Below are positions 17,341 through 24,559 of a stretch of 64,000 nucleotides of DNA, piece by piece. Source of the DNA: Pseudomonas sp. GM41(2012) (lineage in GTDB: Bacteria; Pseudomonadota; Gammaproteobacteria; Pseudomonadales; Pseudomonadaceae); assembly GCF_000282315.2 (NCBI RefSeq), contig NZ_AKJN02000006.1, positions 1,550,001 through 1,614,000 of the forward strand, written 5' to 3'. Under the pieces are notes generated by a model. It was not told where the DNA came from and did no database searches. It saw only the letters and a list, made by a program, of their open reading frames with translations. Numbering within the stretch: the first letter of the stretch is position 1; each line of letters starts with the position of its first letter. A program made the translations under genes and the position numbers.

Positions 17341-17376
17341 AAAACGCCCGGCTAATCTGCATTAGCCGGGCGTTTT
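17341..17376. terminator. strong bidirectional intrinsic terminator
   Basis: A perfect 16-bp stem (17341-17356 with 17361-17376) closed by the tetraloop CTGC. The stem starts AAAACGCCCGG and ends with TTTT on either strand, so it terminates both the XRE gene and the convergent Met-rich gene. Confidence 0.9.
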
Positions 17377-17393
17377 GATGCCTGCTCAGACGA

Positions 17394-17900
17394 TCAGCAA
17401 GTGCAGCACATCAGCGGCATGCCATTGCAGCTCATCATCATCGGCATGCTGCAGTCGTTCATCATTTTCATCATCAGGGTGCAGCAGTTTTTCATCATGT
17501 CCATGTTCATGCCCGCCATCGGCATGATTTTGCACATCATGCAGTCGGCCATCAGCGTGCATTCCATCACGCACTTCATCGATGGCATCGGCATGCCCAT
17601 CATCGGCATTGGCATCATGGTGCTCATCATCGGCATGGCCATGCTCGCCTGGGACATGCACATCATGCTCATGTTGCCGCAATGCATCATCATCGGCATG
17701 CCGCAGTTCATCATCATCTGCATCATTTCAGCGCTGTTCTTGAACATGGCCATGTCCATGCCCGCCGCCGGCATCATCTTGCACATCATGCCGTCGTCCA
17801 TCATTTCGCAGCTCATGGTCGCCATCATCATCGGCATGCCCATCATCGGCATCATTGGCATGGTGGTGTTCATCGGCATTTGCATCTGCATGGCATTCAT
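17394..17900 (-). CDS. methionine- and cysteine-rich protein, putative copper-binding (168 aa)
   Basis: Of 168 residues, 69 are Met (41%) and 16 are Cys. Two halves are related: a unit of about 52 residues beginning SCEMMDDGMMCK is repeated as ECTLMADCMMCK, each followed by MxPxAGM and later CxMPMMM. There is no signal peptide, so the protein is probably cytoplasmic. Thioether and thiol ligands at this density suggest a Cu(I)/Ag(I)-binding storage or buffering protein, perhaps with a helical Csp-like (DUF326) ancestry in which Cys were exchanged for Met; that link is inference. The ATG at 17900 has the ribosome binding site AGGGAG, the codon choice is normal for the genome, and a strong terminator follows, so it is a real gene. 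Confidence 0.75.
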   Translation of the reverse strand: MNAMQMQMPMNTTMPMMPMMGMPMMMATMSCEMMDDGMMCKMMPAAGMDMAMFKNSAEMMQMMMNCGMPMMMHCGNMSMMCMSQASMAMPMMSTMMPMPMMGMPMPSMKCVMECTLMADCMMCKIMPMAGMNMDMMKNCCTLMMKMMNDCSMPMMMSCNGMPLMCCTC

Positions 17901-18246
17901 CTTGGTGTTGCTCCCTGAAGGATTGAAGAGTTGGACGAAGCTGATGGAGCGAATTCTAAGGACTGACGCACAGGCGACAAGATGATGATCCAACAGCAAA
18001 AACGGATGTTAGAACCGCCCAAGTGCGGCCTTCAGGGCAATCATTGCTGCTGCAACGAGCAGGCCACTGTTATCACGAACGCAGACAAAGTCATGGCGCG
18101 GTTTTGAAGGTCATGGATATGCGAACAACAGCTATATAAATAACCGAAAGAAATAATCGATCTAAACAGGATCCGGTTTTTTCAATTCAGATGCTTATCA
18201 GGCACCGGCACGAACCTCAGCCAGCACCCGGTTTACGGACGGAAGG

Positions 18247-18260
18247 TTGATCATGGTCAA
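18247..18260. promoter_or_regulatory. ANR/FNR-type box upstream of universal stress gene
   Basis: TTGATCATGGTCAA matches the ANR/FNR consensus TTGAT-N4-ATCAA with one mismatch. It lies 66 bases upstream of the stress protein ATG. Pseudomonas universal stress genes are known members of the Anr (low-oxygen) regulon. The rest of the 426-base gap (17901-18326) is AT-rich near 18130-18190 and holds the promoter of the Met-rich gene on the other strand; no other gene is seen in it. Confidence 0.65.
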
Positions 18261-18326
18261 TACTTAGAGCCTGGATGTACGTCGCACGAGCCGCACGTCG
18301 GGCGGCTAATCCACGGGAGGTTCGTC

Positions 18327-19253
18327 ATGTCTGGTCAATCCCGCTTCATGCTGGTTGCATCACCGCTGATGGAGCACAGCCCCGCTTTCGACAGGGCCGC
18401 TGCGCTGGCCAAGGCCGAAGACGCGGCGCTGCACATCGTCGCCTTCGATTACCTTGAAGGCCTGGCGACCGCCAGTCTGGTCAACGAAAAGGCTCTGGAA
18501 CAGATGCGCGTGGGCTACGTCGAGCGCCACCGCCAATGGCTTGAGGAACAGGCCCGCCCTTTGCGCAAAATCGGGGTCCACGTCACCACCGAAGTGGCCT
18601 GGGTCGAACGCCCATTGGAAGAGATCCTGATTCACCTCAAAGAGCAGCCGATGGATGTACTGATCAAGGCGCTGGAGCACGAATCGCGGCTGTCGCGGCT
18701 GTTATTTACCCCGCTCGATGTGCACTTGTTGCGCGAATGCCCGGTGCCGCTGCATTTCGTCAGCCACGCCGTGCACGCCTTGCCGAAAAAGATCGTCGCG
18801 GCGGTCGACCCCTTTCATCGCGATGACCATTACAAAACCTTCAACGACCGGATCCTCCACGAGGCAGCGAAACTGGCGAGCGCCTGTAATGCGGAGCTCG
18901 ATGTGATCTACGCCTATGACCTTTCATCCATCAGCGCCGACGAATTCGGCTTCGACAACGGTTCGGCGTTCTTCTCGTCGGGCAAGGCCAAGACCGTATT
19001 CGATTACCAGGAAGATGCCTTCAACGACCTGGCCGAGCGCAACGGCATCGCGCCGGAGCAGCGGCACATGATCATGGGCAACCCGGCCAAGGTCCTCACC
19101 CGCTATGTCGATGCCTATGACATTGACGTGATTGTCATGGGCCGGATCGGCCATCGCGGCATGGGCCGGCTGATCGGCAGTACGGTGGAGCATCTGCTGT
19201 ACAAAATGCCGTGCAGCGTTTGGGTGGTGTACACCGAGCGGCTGGATGAATAA
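18327..19253 (+). CDS. universal stress protein with tandem UspA domains
   Basis: A 308-residue cytoplasmic protein made of two UspA-like domains (about 5-150 and 153-305). The second ends in the ATP-binding motif MGRIGHRGMGRLIGST; the first has lost this motif. It follows the layout of Pseudomonas tandem Usp proteins that support survival in anaerobic stationary phase. GGGAGG lies at the expected distance before the ATG. The upstream ANR-like box suggests induction when oxygen falls. It appears monocistronic, ending at a REP doublet. Confidence 0.9.
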   Translation: MSGQSRFMLVASPLMEHSPAFDRAAALAKAEDAALHIVAFDYLEGLATASLVNEKALEQMRVGYVERHRQWLEEQARPLRKIGVHVTTEVAWVERPLEEILIHLKEQPMDVLIKALEHESRLSRLLFTPLDVHLLRECPVPLHFVSHAVHALPKKIVAAVDPFHRDDHYKTFNDRILHEAAKLASACNAELDVIYAYDLSSISADEFGFDNGSAFFSSGKAKTVFDYQEDAFNDLAERNGIAPEQRHMIMGNPAKVLTRYVDAYDIDVIVMGRIGHRGMGRLIGSTVEHLLYKMPCSVWVVYTERLDE

Positions 19254-19279
19254 CTGCCCCCCGACAAAACACTACAAAC

Positions 19280-19387
19280 CCTGTGGGAGCGAGCCTGCTC
19301 GCGATGGCGGACTTTCAGTCAACATCAATGTTGAATGTAAGGCCCTCATCGTCGGAACGCCGCCCGGAGCAGGCTCACTCCCACAGG
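19280..19387. repeat. REP doublet (GGGAGCGAGCCTGCTCGCGA family)
   Basis: Complementary arms at 19280-19300 and 19367-19387 flank a spacer containing ACATCAATGTTGAATGT. This is one of seven copies in the window of the same doublet, others being at 33181, 37656, 41356, 42486, 44622 and 47509. Confidence 0.8.
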
Positions 19388-19404
19388 GGTTTTGTGTTGC
19401 CACG

Positions 19405-20217
19405 TCAACGCCGGGTGATCACCACCTCCAGGTATTCACTCGGCACCACCAGCGATTTTTCTCCTGCTCTGTTCATGCGGTTAATCAGTTCGGTCAGGTC
19501 GTTTTCCAGCGCTTGGGCGCCTTCAGGAGGCAGCGCTGCGAAGGCTTTGTGGACCGGGCCGTACCAGGTGCGGAACGTGTCGATGAAATGCGCGGCCGAG
19601 CGGTAACGGAAGTTGAACGTCTTGCGCGCCACCTGGAGCAGAAAGTCACGTTCGTCGAACTGCGTGCGCAGCCAGGCTTCGGTGCCCCACTGCGAAGGCG
19701 GTTGAGCGCCCGGCGGTGGCGGCAGGTGGCGGCCGAGGGTCTTGAACATCTGGCCGACAAACCCTTCGGGCGTCCAGTTGGCGAGGCCGATCCGCCCTCC
19801 GGGGCGACAAACCCGCGCCAGTTCCGCGGCCGCCTTGGGCTGATCCGGGGTAAACATCACACCGAAGGTCGAAAGCACGGCATCGAAGCTGGCATCCTCG
19901 AACGGCAAGGCTTCAGCGTCAGCCACTTGAAACATCACGTCCAGGCGCTCTGCCCTGGCCCGGTCTTCGCCGCGTTCCAGCAGCGCGGCCACATAGTCGG
20001 TCGACGTGACTTGGCAACCACGGCGCGCGGCAGCGAGCGTCGCGTTACCGTTGCCGGCGGCCACGTCGAGCACGCGTTCATCGCAAAGCAGGTCGCAGGC
20101 CTCGGCCAGTTGCTCACCGACAATCTGCAAGGTGGTGCCGATCACGGCATAGTCGCCGCTGGCCCAAGAGGCCATCTGACGGTTTTTCAAGGCAGTAAGA
20201 TCAATGGGTGTACTCAT
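19405..20217 (-). CDS. class I SAM-dependent methyltransferase
   Basis: A 270-residue protein with SAM motif I VLDVAAGNGNATLA (residues about 49-62), motif II DADAEALPFED-like segment and post-motif FGVMFTPDQ. This is the UbiE/Methyltransf_11 type that acts on small molecules. It lies 50 bases downstream of the DUF4242 gene on the same strand, so the two are probably co-transcribed and controlled by the divergent AraC regulator. The substrate is unknown. Confidence 0.8.
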   Translation of the reverse strand: MSTPIDLTALKNRQMASWASGDYAVIGTTLQIVGEQLAEACDLLCDERVLDVAAGNGNATLAAARRGCQVTSTDYVAALLERGEDRARAERLDVMFQVADAEALPFEDASFDAVLSTFGVMFTPDQPKAAAELARVCRPGGRIGLANWTPEGFVGQMFKTLGRHLPPPPGAQPPSQWGTEAWLRTQFDERDFLLQVARKTFNFRYRSAAHFIDTFRTWYGPVHKAFAALPPEGAQALENDLTELINRMNRAGEKSLVVPSEYLEVVITRR

Positions 20218-20267
20218 GGATTCTTTCTCTGGCGGAGTTGGATCACTGAGCAGTAACCGGCGGACGC

Positions 20268-20537
20268 TTACTCCGCCGTCGTGGGATCGATAATGCTCAT
20301 GACCTGGGACACGCTGTTGGCAGGGAAACCACCCTGCCTGGCGTGTTCCCGGATGAGCTCTGCATTCGGCGCGATGTACACGCAGTAGAGCTTGTCACCG
20401 GTGACGTAACTCTGAAGCCACTGCACCTCTGGCAGATCGCGCAAGACCTTGCACGACTTTTGCGAGACGGCTTTCAAATCCCTTTCTGACAGTGTTCCAG
20501 CACCTGGAATCTCGCGTTCTATAACGAACTTAGGCAT
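20268..20537 (-). CDS. DUF4242 domain-containing small protein
   Basis: An 89-residue protein that matches the DUF4242 family over its full length: MPKFVIEREIPGAG at the start, a central WLQSYVTGDKLYCVYIA beta segment, and a C-terminal FPANSVSQV. The fold is a ferredoxin-like dimer, and some members are described as nickel-binding; function is otherwise unknown. It is the first gene of a two-gene unit with the methyltransferase, divergent from an AraC regulator. The AGAGG ribosome binding site lies just before the ATG. Confidence 0.8.
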   Translation of the reverse strand: MPKFVIEREIPGAGTLSERDLKAVSQKSCKVLRDLPEVQWLQSYVTGDKLYCVYIAPNAELIREHARQGGFPANSVSQVMSIIDPTTAE

Positions 20538-20616
20538 GGCAACCTCTCATTCTTGTTATTGATGACAGGGTCGGTTGACCCTGTGTGCCAACTATCGCGC
20601 CGGGCAACGCTGGCGT

Positions 20617-20651
20617 CCTGCCCGATCGTCGGCCAACCCTGCCCGATCGTC
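20617..20651. promoter_or_regulatory. 14-bp direct repeats spaced 21 bases, candidate AraC-family operator
   Basis: CCTGCCCGATCGTC occurs at 20617-20630 and again, identically, at 20638-20651. The 21-base period is two helical turns, the arrangement bound by AraC-type regulators with their two helix-turn-helix motifs on one DNA face. The repeats lie between the divergent DUF4242 gene and the AraC regulator gene. Confidence 0.6.
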
Positions 20652-20718
20652 CGGAGATTTCACCGTGTGCGGCGACAGGCTCACAATCGGAAGACTCCGC
20701 CCGCACGGAAAAACCACC

Positions 20719-21711
20719 ATGGACGCCCTGTCCCAGACGCTGCGCGTCGTCCGCCTGGTCGGCGCGATTTTCATCAATGCCAGATTCACTGCCCCCTGGT
20801 GCTACCAATCGCCGAGCGCCGACACGGCGGCGCCGTTTCTGGAGCCCGGAGCCGAACGCGTGGTGATCTTCCACTTGATCACCGAAGGCGAGTGTTTTGT
20901 CGAACTGGGTGATGATCCGCCGCTCCTGCTGACGGCCGGCGATGTGGTGGTTTTCCCTCAGGGAGACGCCCATCGCATGAGTTCACAACCTGGGCTCGCG
21001 CCGGCCACCGGTGCACGGCTGGACGTGGTGCTGGCGCGCCGTCCACGGCAATTGAGCTATGGTGGTGGCGGCGCGGTAACGCGGTTGGTGTGCGGCTATC
21101 TGGCTTGCGATACCCGTCTGGCCGGCATGTTGCTGACCGGGTTACCGGCAGTGGTCCGGGTCAATGTGCGCGGCTCGAATGCCGGTATCTGGCTGGAATC
21201 GTCGGTCCGTTATGCGCTGGCCGAAGCGCGCTCGCCCCGCCCCGGCGGCGAAGGTGTACTGGCGAAACTGGCCGAGGTGTTGTTCATCGAGGTGCTGCGC
21301 CTGTACATGCACGAACAGGGCGAAGGTCGCACCGGTTGGCTGGCGGGTGTGGGCGACCGGATCGTTGGCGCCGCCCTCAACGCGTTGCACAAAAAACCGT
21401 GTCACGCCTGGACGCTGGATGAACTGGCGCGCACTGCCGGTACTTCAAGATCGGTGTTGGCGGAGCGCTTCCAGCAACTGGTGGGGAGTTCGCCGATGCA
21501 GTACCTGACGCAATGGCGGATGTTGCTGGCGGCTAACCTGTTACGCAGCAGTAACAGCTCGTTGATGCGGATTGCCGAAGAGGTGGGCTACCAGACCGAC
21601 ACGGCGTTCAGTCGAGCGTTTCGCCGAGAGTATGGAGCGCCACCGGCGGCGTGGCGGCGCAGTCAGGAGAAAAAACCAACGGCCCACGGCGCGCAGCCTG
21701 TGAGCCATTGA
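20719..21711 (+). CDS. AraC-family transcriptional regulator (cupin_6 type)
   Basis: A 330-residue regulator. The N-terminal cupin_6 domain runs from residue 5 to about 190 and includes FPQGDAHRM. The C-terminal AraC DNA-binding domain has the helix-turn-helix TLDELARTAGTSRSVLAERF and the signature IAEEVGYQTDTAFSRAFRREYG. The ATG at 20719 is favoured because the protein then starts MDALSQTLRVVRLVGA, a common N-terminus of this subfamily; the longer frame would read through the direct repeats. It probably controls the divergent DUF4242-methyltransferase pair. Confidence 0.82.
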   Translation: MDALSQTLRVVRLVGAIFINARFTAPWCYQSPSADTAAPFLEPGAERVVIFHLITEGECFVELGDDPPLLLTAGDVVVFPQGDAHRMSSQPGLAPATGARLDVVLARRPRQLSYGGGGAVTRLVCGYLACDTRLAGMLLTGLPAVVRVNVRGSNAGIWLESSVRYALAEARSPRPGGEGVLAKLAEVLFIEVLRLYMHEQGEGRTGWLAGVGDRIVGAALNALHKKPCHAWTLDELARTAGTSRSVLAERFQQLVGSSPMQYLTQWRMLLAANLLRSSNSSLMRIAEEVGYQTDTAFSRAFRREYGAPPAAWRRSQEKKPTAHGAQPVSH

Positions 21712-21720
21712 GTTGAAGGT

Positions 21721-22932
21721 TTATGCGGCGGGTGCTTTAGCCTCTTCCAGCAACTGCTGAATCACTTTCTCCTGAGTCTCGTAGCGGCCTTCACCAAAGT
21801 GGGTGTAACGCACCTGCCCCTTGGCGTCGATCAGGTAGTGAGCCGGCCAGTACTGGTTGTCGAAATTGCGCCAGATCGCGTAGTTGTTGTCGATGGCCAC
21901 CGGGTAGGTGATGCCGAGCTTTTTCACCTGATCCTTGACGTTGTCGATGATGCGCTCGAAACCGTATTCAGGGGTGTGGACGCCGATCACCACCAGACCA
22001 TCCTTCTCGTATTTCTTCGCCCAGTCCTTCACGTACGGCAAAGTGTGCTGGCAGTTGATGCAGTCGTAGGTCCAGAAATCCACCAGCACCACTTTGCCTT
22101 TCAGCGAATCGTTGCTAAGCGCCGGCGAGTTGAGCCATTCGACCGCACCGGACAGCGACGGCATGGAGCCTTTGGCATTGTCCATGGACGAGTCTGCGCT
22201 GACCTTGCTGACGAAGTAATCGACGACTTTCGGCACGGTTTCCAACAGCCCTTTCTCGATGCTGCTGACGCCTTCGGACGAAGTGCCGGCCAGCAGTGTT
22301 TTGTCGGCGCCGGTGGAAATCACCGCCGCAGCCGCCAGCACCGCAACACCCGTACCACGACGCAGCCAACCGGTGACTGGAATCGACGACTTCAAGCGAT
22401 TGACCAGGCCGCGACCGGCGAAGATCAAGGTGCCCAGGGACAATGCGCTGCCCAGGCCGTACGCCACCAGTAACAGGCTGGTTTGAGCGTTTGCGCCTTG
22501 CAGCATGGCGCCCGTGAGGATGACCCCGAGGATCGGTCCGGCGCACGGCGCCCAGAGCAGACCGGTGGCAACGCCGATCATGATCGAACTCAACGGGCCG
22601 GACATTTTGCGAGTGTCCGGATCGAGACGGTTGCCCAGCGCCACGAAGGGACGGGCCAGCCAGTCACCGACACGGGCGGAAATCAGCGACAGGGCGAACA
22701 GCACCATCACGATCAGCGCTACGTGGCGGCCGGTGTTGTTGGCTTGTATTACCCACTCGCTGCTGACTACGGCCAGGCTGGAGATCAGGGCGAAGGTCAG
22801 GACCATGCCGCCGAGGGTGAGCAGGATCGAGGAACGTGAGCGTTTAACACCGGCGAACAGGAACGGCACGACCGGGAGGATGCAAGGGCTGAGGACGGTC
22901 AATATGCCGCCCAGGAAAGCGATGAGAAACAT
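21721..22932 (-). CDS. DipZ-like fusion: CcdA/DsbD membrane domain plus thioredoxin domain
   Basis: A 403-residue inner-membrane protein. Residues 1-170 form a CcdA/DsbD-type domain with the redox Cys pair C17 (LSPCILPVVPF) and C130 (LLWAPCAGP). A seventh hydrophobic segment near 195-207 leads to a periplasmic thioredoxin-like domain with the active site WTYDCINC (Cys291, Cys294). This architecture passes electrons from cytoplasmic thioredoxin to periplasmic substrates. It ends 10 bases from the AraC gene, on the opposite strand. It lies near a two-component system and a secreted Cys-containing protein, which suggests envelope thiol or metal stress. Confidence 0.85.
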   Translation of the reverse strand: MFLIAFLGGILTVLSPCILPVVPFLFAGVKRSRSSILLTLGGMVLTFALISSLAVVSSEWVIQANNTGRHVALIVMVLFALSLISARVGDWLARPFVALGNRLDPDTRKMSGPLSSIMIGVATGLLWAPCAGPILGVILTGAMLQGANAQTSLLLVAYGLGSALSLGTLIFAGRGLVNRLKSSIPVTGWLRRGTGVAVLAAAAVISTGADKTLLAGTSSEGVSSIEKGLLETVPKVVDYFVSKVSADSSMDNAKGSMPSLSGAVEWLNSPALSNDSLKGKVVLVDFWTYDCINCQHTLPYVKDWAKKYEKDGLVVIGVHTPEYGFERIIDNVKDQVKKLGITYPVAIDNNYAIWRNFDNQYWPAHYLIDAKGQVRYTHFGEGRYETQEKVIQQLLEEAKAPAA

Positions 22933-22969
22933 GGATGTCACCTTGAAAATGGTGGTTAGGATTCGAAAT

Positions 22970-23137
22970 CCACCCCTCACCCTAACCCTCTCCCCAGAGG
23001 GGCGAGGGGACTGACCGAGTGGTTTGGTCAAAATTCTGCGACCTGAAAGTCCGAGTCGAACTCAGAATTTGAAAAGCATGGAGATCTGCCCCCTTTCCCC
23101 CTCTCCCCCATGGGGAGAGGACTGGGGTGAGGGGTGG
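22970..23137. repeat. C/G-tract inverted repeats upstream of the DipZ-like gene
   Basis: CCACCCCTCACCCTAACC... at 22970-22995 is complementary at 23 of 26 positions to 23112-23137, and each copy has its own small CTCCCC/GGGG hairpin. This is a common intergenic palindromic element of Pseudomonas. The whole 317-base gap 22933-23249 holds this pair and no visible gene. Confidence 0.6.
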
Positions 23138-23249
23138 CTCTCACGGACACCCTCAAGCAGTCTGGTTATCCAGCAACTGCCCCTGCGGAGTCCTGCTACC
23201 GCCAGTGCTTCCTGTTTCAATGGGGATGGGCCATGGGTCAGCGCAGGAC

Positions 23250-23513
23250 TCAGTTATCTGAGTTGCAGGCATCAGCAAATTTGCGATAGTCCAGAACCTG
23301 GGTTTTGTTATGGGAATCCAGGTAAGTCAGCTGGGCATCCACAACCCCGCAGGAAGTCGAGTCATCCTGTTTCAGCGACACCACTTTCTTGATGTCCAGG
23401 TGCGTGCCGTAGGTGTAGGTTTTAGCGGAGACATCGGCTTCGGCGCGGGCCGACAAGGTGCAGATGTTCAGGGCGGCAAACAGGCAAGCGGCGTAGACGG
23501 CTTTGGTGTTCAT
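23250..23513 (-). CDS. secreted DUF2790 domain protein (87 aa)
   Basis: The start at 23513 gives MNTKAVYAACLFAALNIC, a clear Sec signal peptide with a predicted cut after ARAEA. The mature part of about 60 residues matches the Pseudomonas DUF2790 family: YTYGTHLDIKKVVSL near its start and a pair of Cys (TSCGVV and DACNSDN) that could form a disulfide. Function is unknown; the family is small and periplasmic. It is divergent from an OmpR-type response regulator with 305 bases between, in which regulator-like direct repeats are found, so control by that system is likely. Confidence 0.8.
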   Translation of the reverse strand: MNTKAVYAACLFAALNICTLSARAEADVSAKTYTYGTHLDIKKVVSLKQDDSTSCGVVDAQLTYLDSHNKTQVLDYRKFADACNSDN

Positions 23514-23663
23514 GGTGGTTTCCTCAAGGCTTCGATAGGTCAATCGTTTAGTGGGCCGAGGCGGTTTGATTTGCCTCGATGGAACCTATTAGAAGCCCGC
23601 GAGGTATCCCGACTGTGTCGGGAACAGGCGCGTGTAAATCGGTACGTATCAGAACCGGCCCGG

Positions 23664-23748
23664 GATACACAGCGATACAAATGCCCTGAAAATGGGTGTT
23701 TTTGCGTCCACGTGTATCCACCGACAGGCCAGATACACTGCAATACAA
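23664..23748. promoter_or_regulatory. direct repeats GATACAC-N3-ATACAA, candidate response-regulator sites
   Basis: GATACACAGCGATACAA (23664-23680) and GATACACTGCAATACAA (23732-23748) match at 15 of 17 bases, and each consists of two GATACA-like half-sites 10 bases apart, as OmpR-family regulators prefer. A reversed copy, GTGTATC, lies at 23712-23718. All sit between the divergent DUF2790 and response-regulator genes. The 305-base gap 23514-23818 shows no gene. Confidence 0.6.
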
Positions 23749-23818
23749 AGGACTGCGGGCGAGCCGGCCAAGGCTCGATAGACTGCGCGACATCCCCCAT
23801 CTACAGAGGCCTGGCCAA

Positions 23819-24559
23819 ATGGAACACGTCGATCACATTCTCATCGTGGACGATGACCGCGAGATCCGGGAACTGGTAGGCAACTACCTCAAGAAAAACG
23901 GCCTGCGCACCACCGTCGTGGCGGATGGACGGCAAATGCGCACCTTCCTGGAATCCACGCCGGTGGACCTGATCGTGCTCGACATCATGATGCCGGGCGA
24001 CGATGGCCTGATGCTGTGCCGTGAGTTGCGTGCCGGTAAACACAAGGCCACGCCGGTGCTGATGCTCACCGCGCGCAACGATGAAACCGACCGCATCATC
24101 GGTCTGGAAATGGGCGCCGACGATTACCTGGTCAAGCCGTTCGTCGCTCGTGAACTGCTCGCCCGAATCAACGCCGTGCTGCGCCGCACGCGGATGCTGC
24201 CGCCCAACCTGGTGGTCACCGAAAGTGGTCGCTTGCTGGCCTTCGGGCGCTGGCGCCTGGACACCTCGGCCCGGCACCTGCTCGATGAAGACGGCACGAT
24301 GGTCGCGCTCAGTGGCGCGGAATATCGGTTGCTGCGGGTATTCCTCGATCACCCTCAGCGGGTGCTCAATCGCGATCAATTGCTGAACCTGACCCAAGGC
24401 CGCGATGCCGACCTGTTCGACCGCTCCATCGACTTGCTGGTCAGCCGCTTGCGCCAGCGCCTGCTGGACGATGCCCGCGAACCGGCCTACATCAAAACCG
24501 TGCGCAGCGAAGGTTATGTGTTTTCGCTGCCGGTGGAAGTCCTCGGGGCGCCCTCATGA
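23819..24559 (+). CDS. OmpR-family response regulator
   Basis: A 246-residue regulator. The receiver domain has the acidic pair Asp11-Asp12, phospho-acceptor Asp55 (IVLDIMMPG), a Thr in LMLTARND, and Lys106 (LVKPF). The C-terminal winged helix (about residues 145-240) ends with YIKTVRSEGYVFS. The ATG at 23819 is preceded by AGAGG; the longer frame runs through the operator-like repeats. Its stop overlaps the kinase start by four bases. It probably binds the GATACA repeats and controls the DUF2790 gene and its own operon. Confidence 0.9.
   Translation: MEHVDHILIVDDDREIRELVGNYLKKNGLRTTVVADGRQMRTFLESTPVDLIVLDIMMPGDDGLMLCRELRAGKHKATPVLMLTARNDETDRIIGLEMGADDYLVKPFVARELLARINAVLRRTRMLPPNLVVTESGRLLAFGRWRLDTSARHLLDEDGTMVALSGAEYRLLRVFLDHPQRVLNRDQLLNLTQGRDADLFDRSIDLLVSRLRQRLLDDAREPAYIKTVRSEGYVFSLPVEVLGAPS

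Noticed and set aside
17386..17918. His- and Asp-rich ORFs in other frames of the same region (one on each strand)
   Set aside because: They are frame shadows of the repeated ATG codons; no start signals and no coherent composition apart from that bias.
17401..17985. Plus-strand 194-codon ORF opposite the Met-rich gene, predicted to be very hydrophobic
   Set aside because: It is the antisense of ATG-rich codons (CAT read in a shifted frame gives Ile, Met and His). It lacks a ribosome binding site, and the minus-strand gene has the Cys pattern, internal duplication and proper start.
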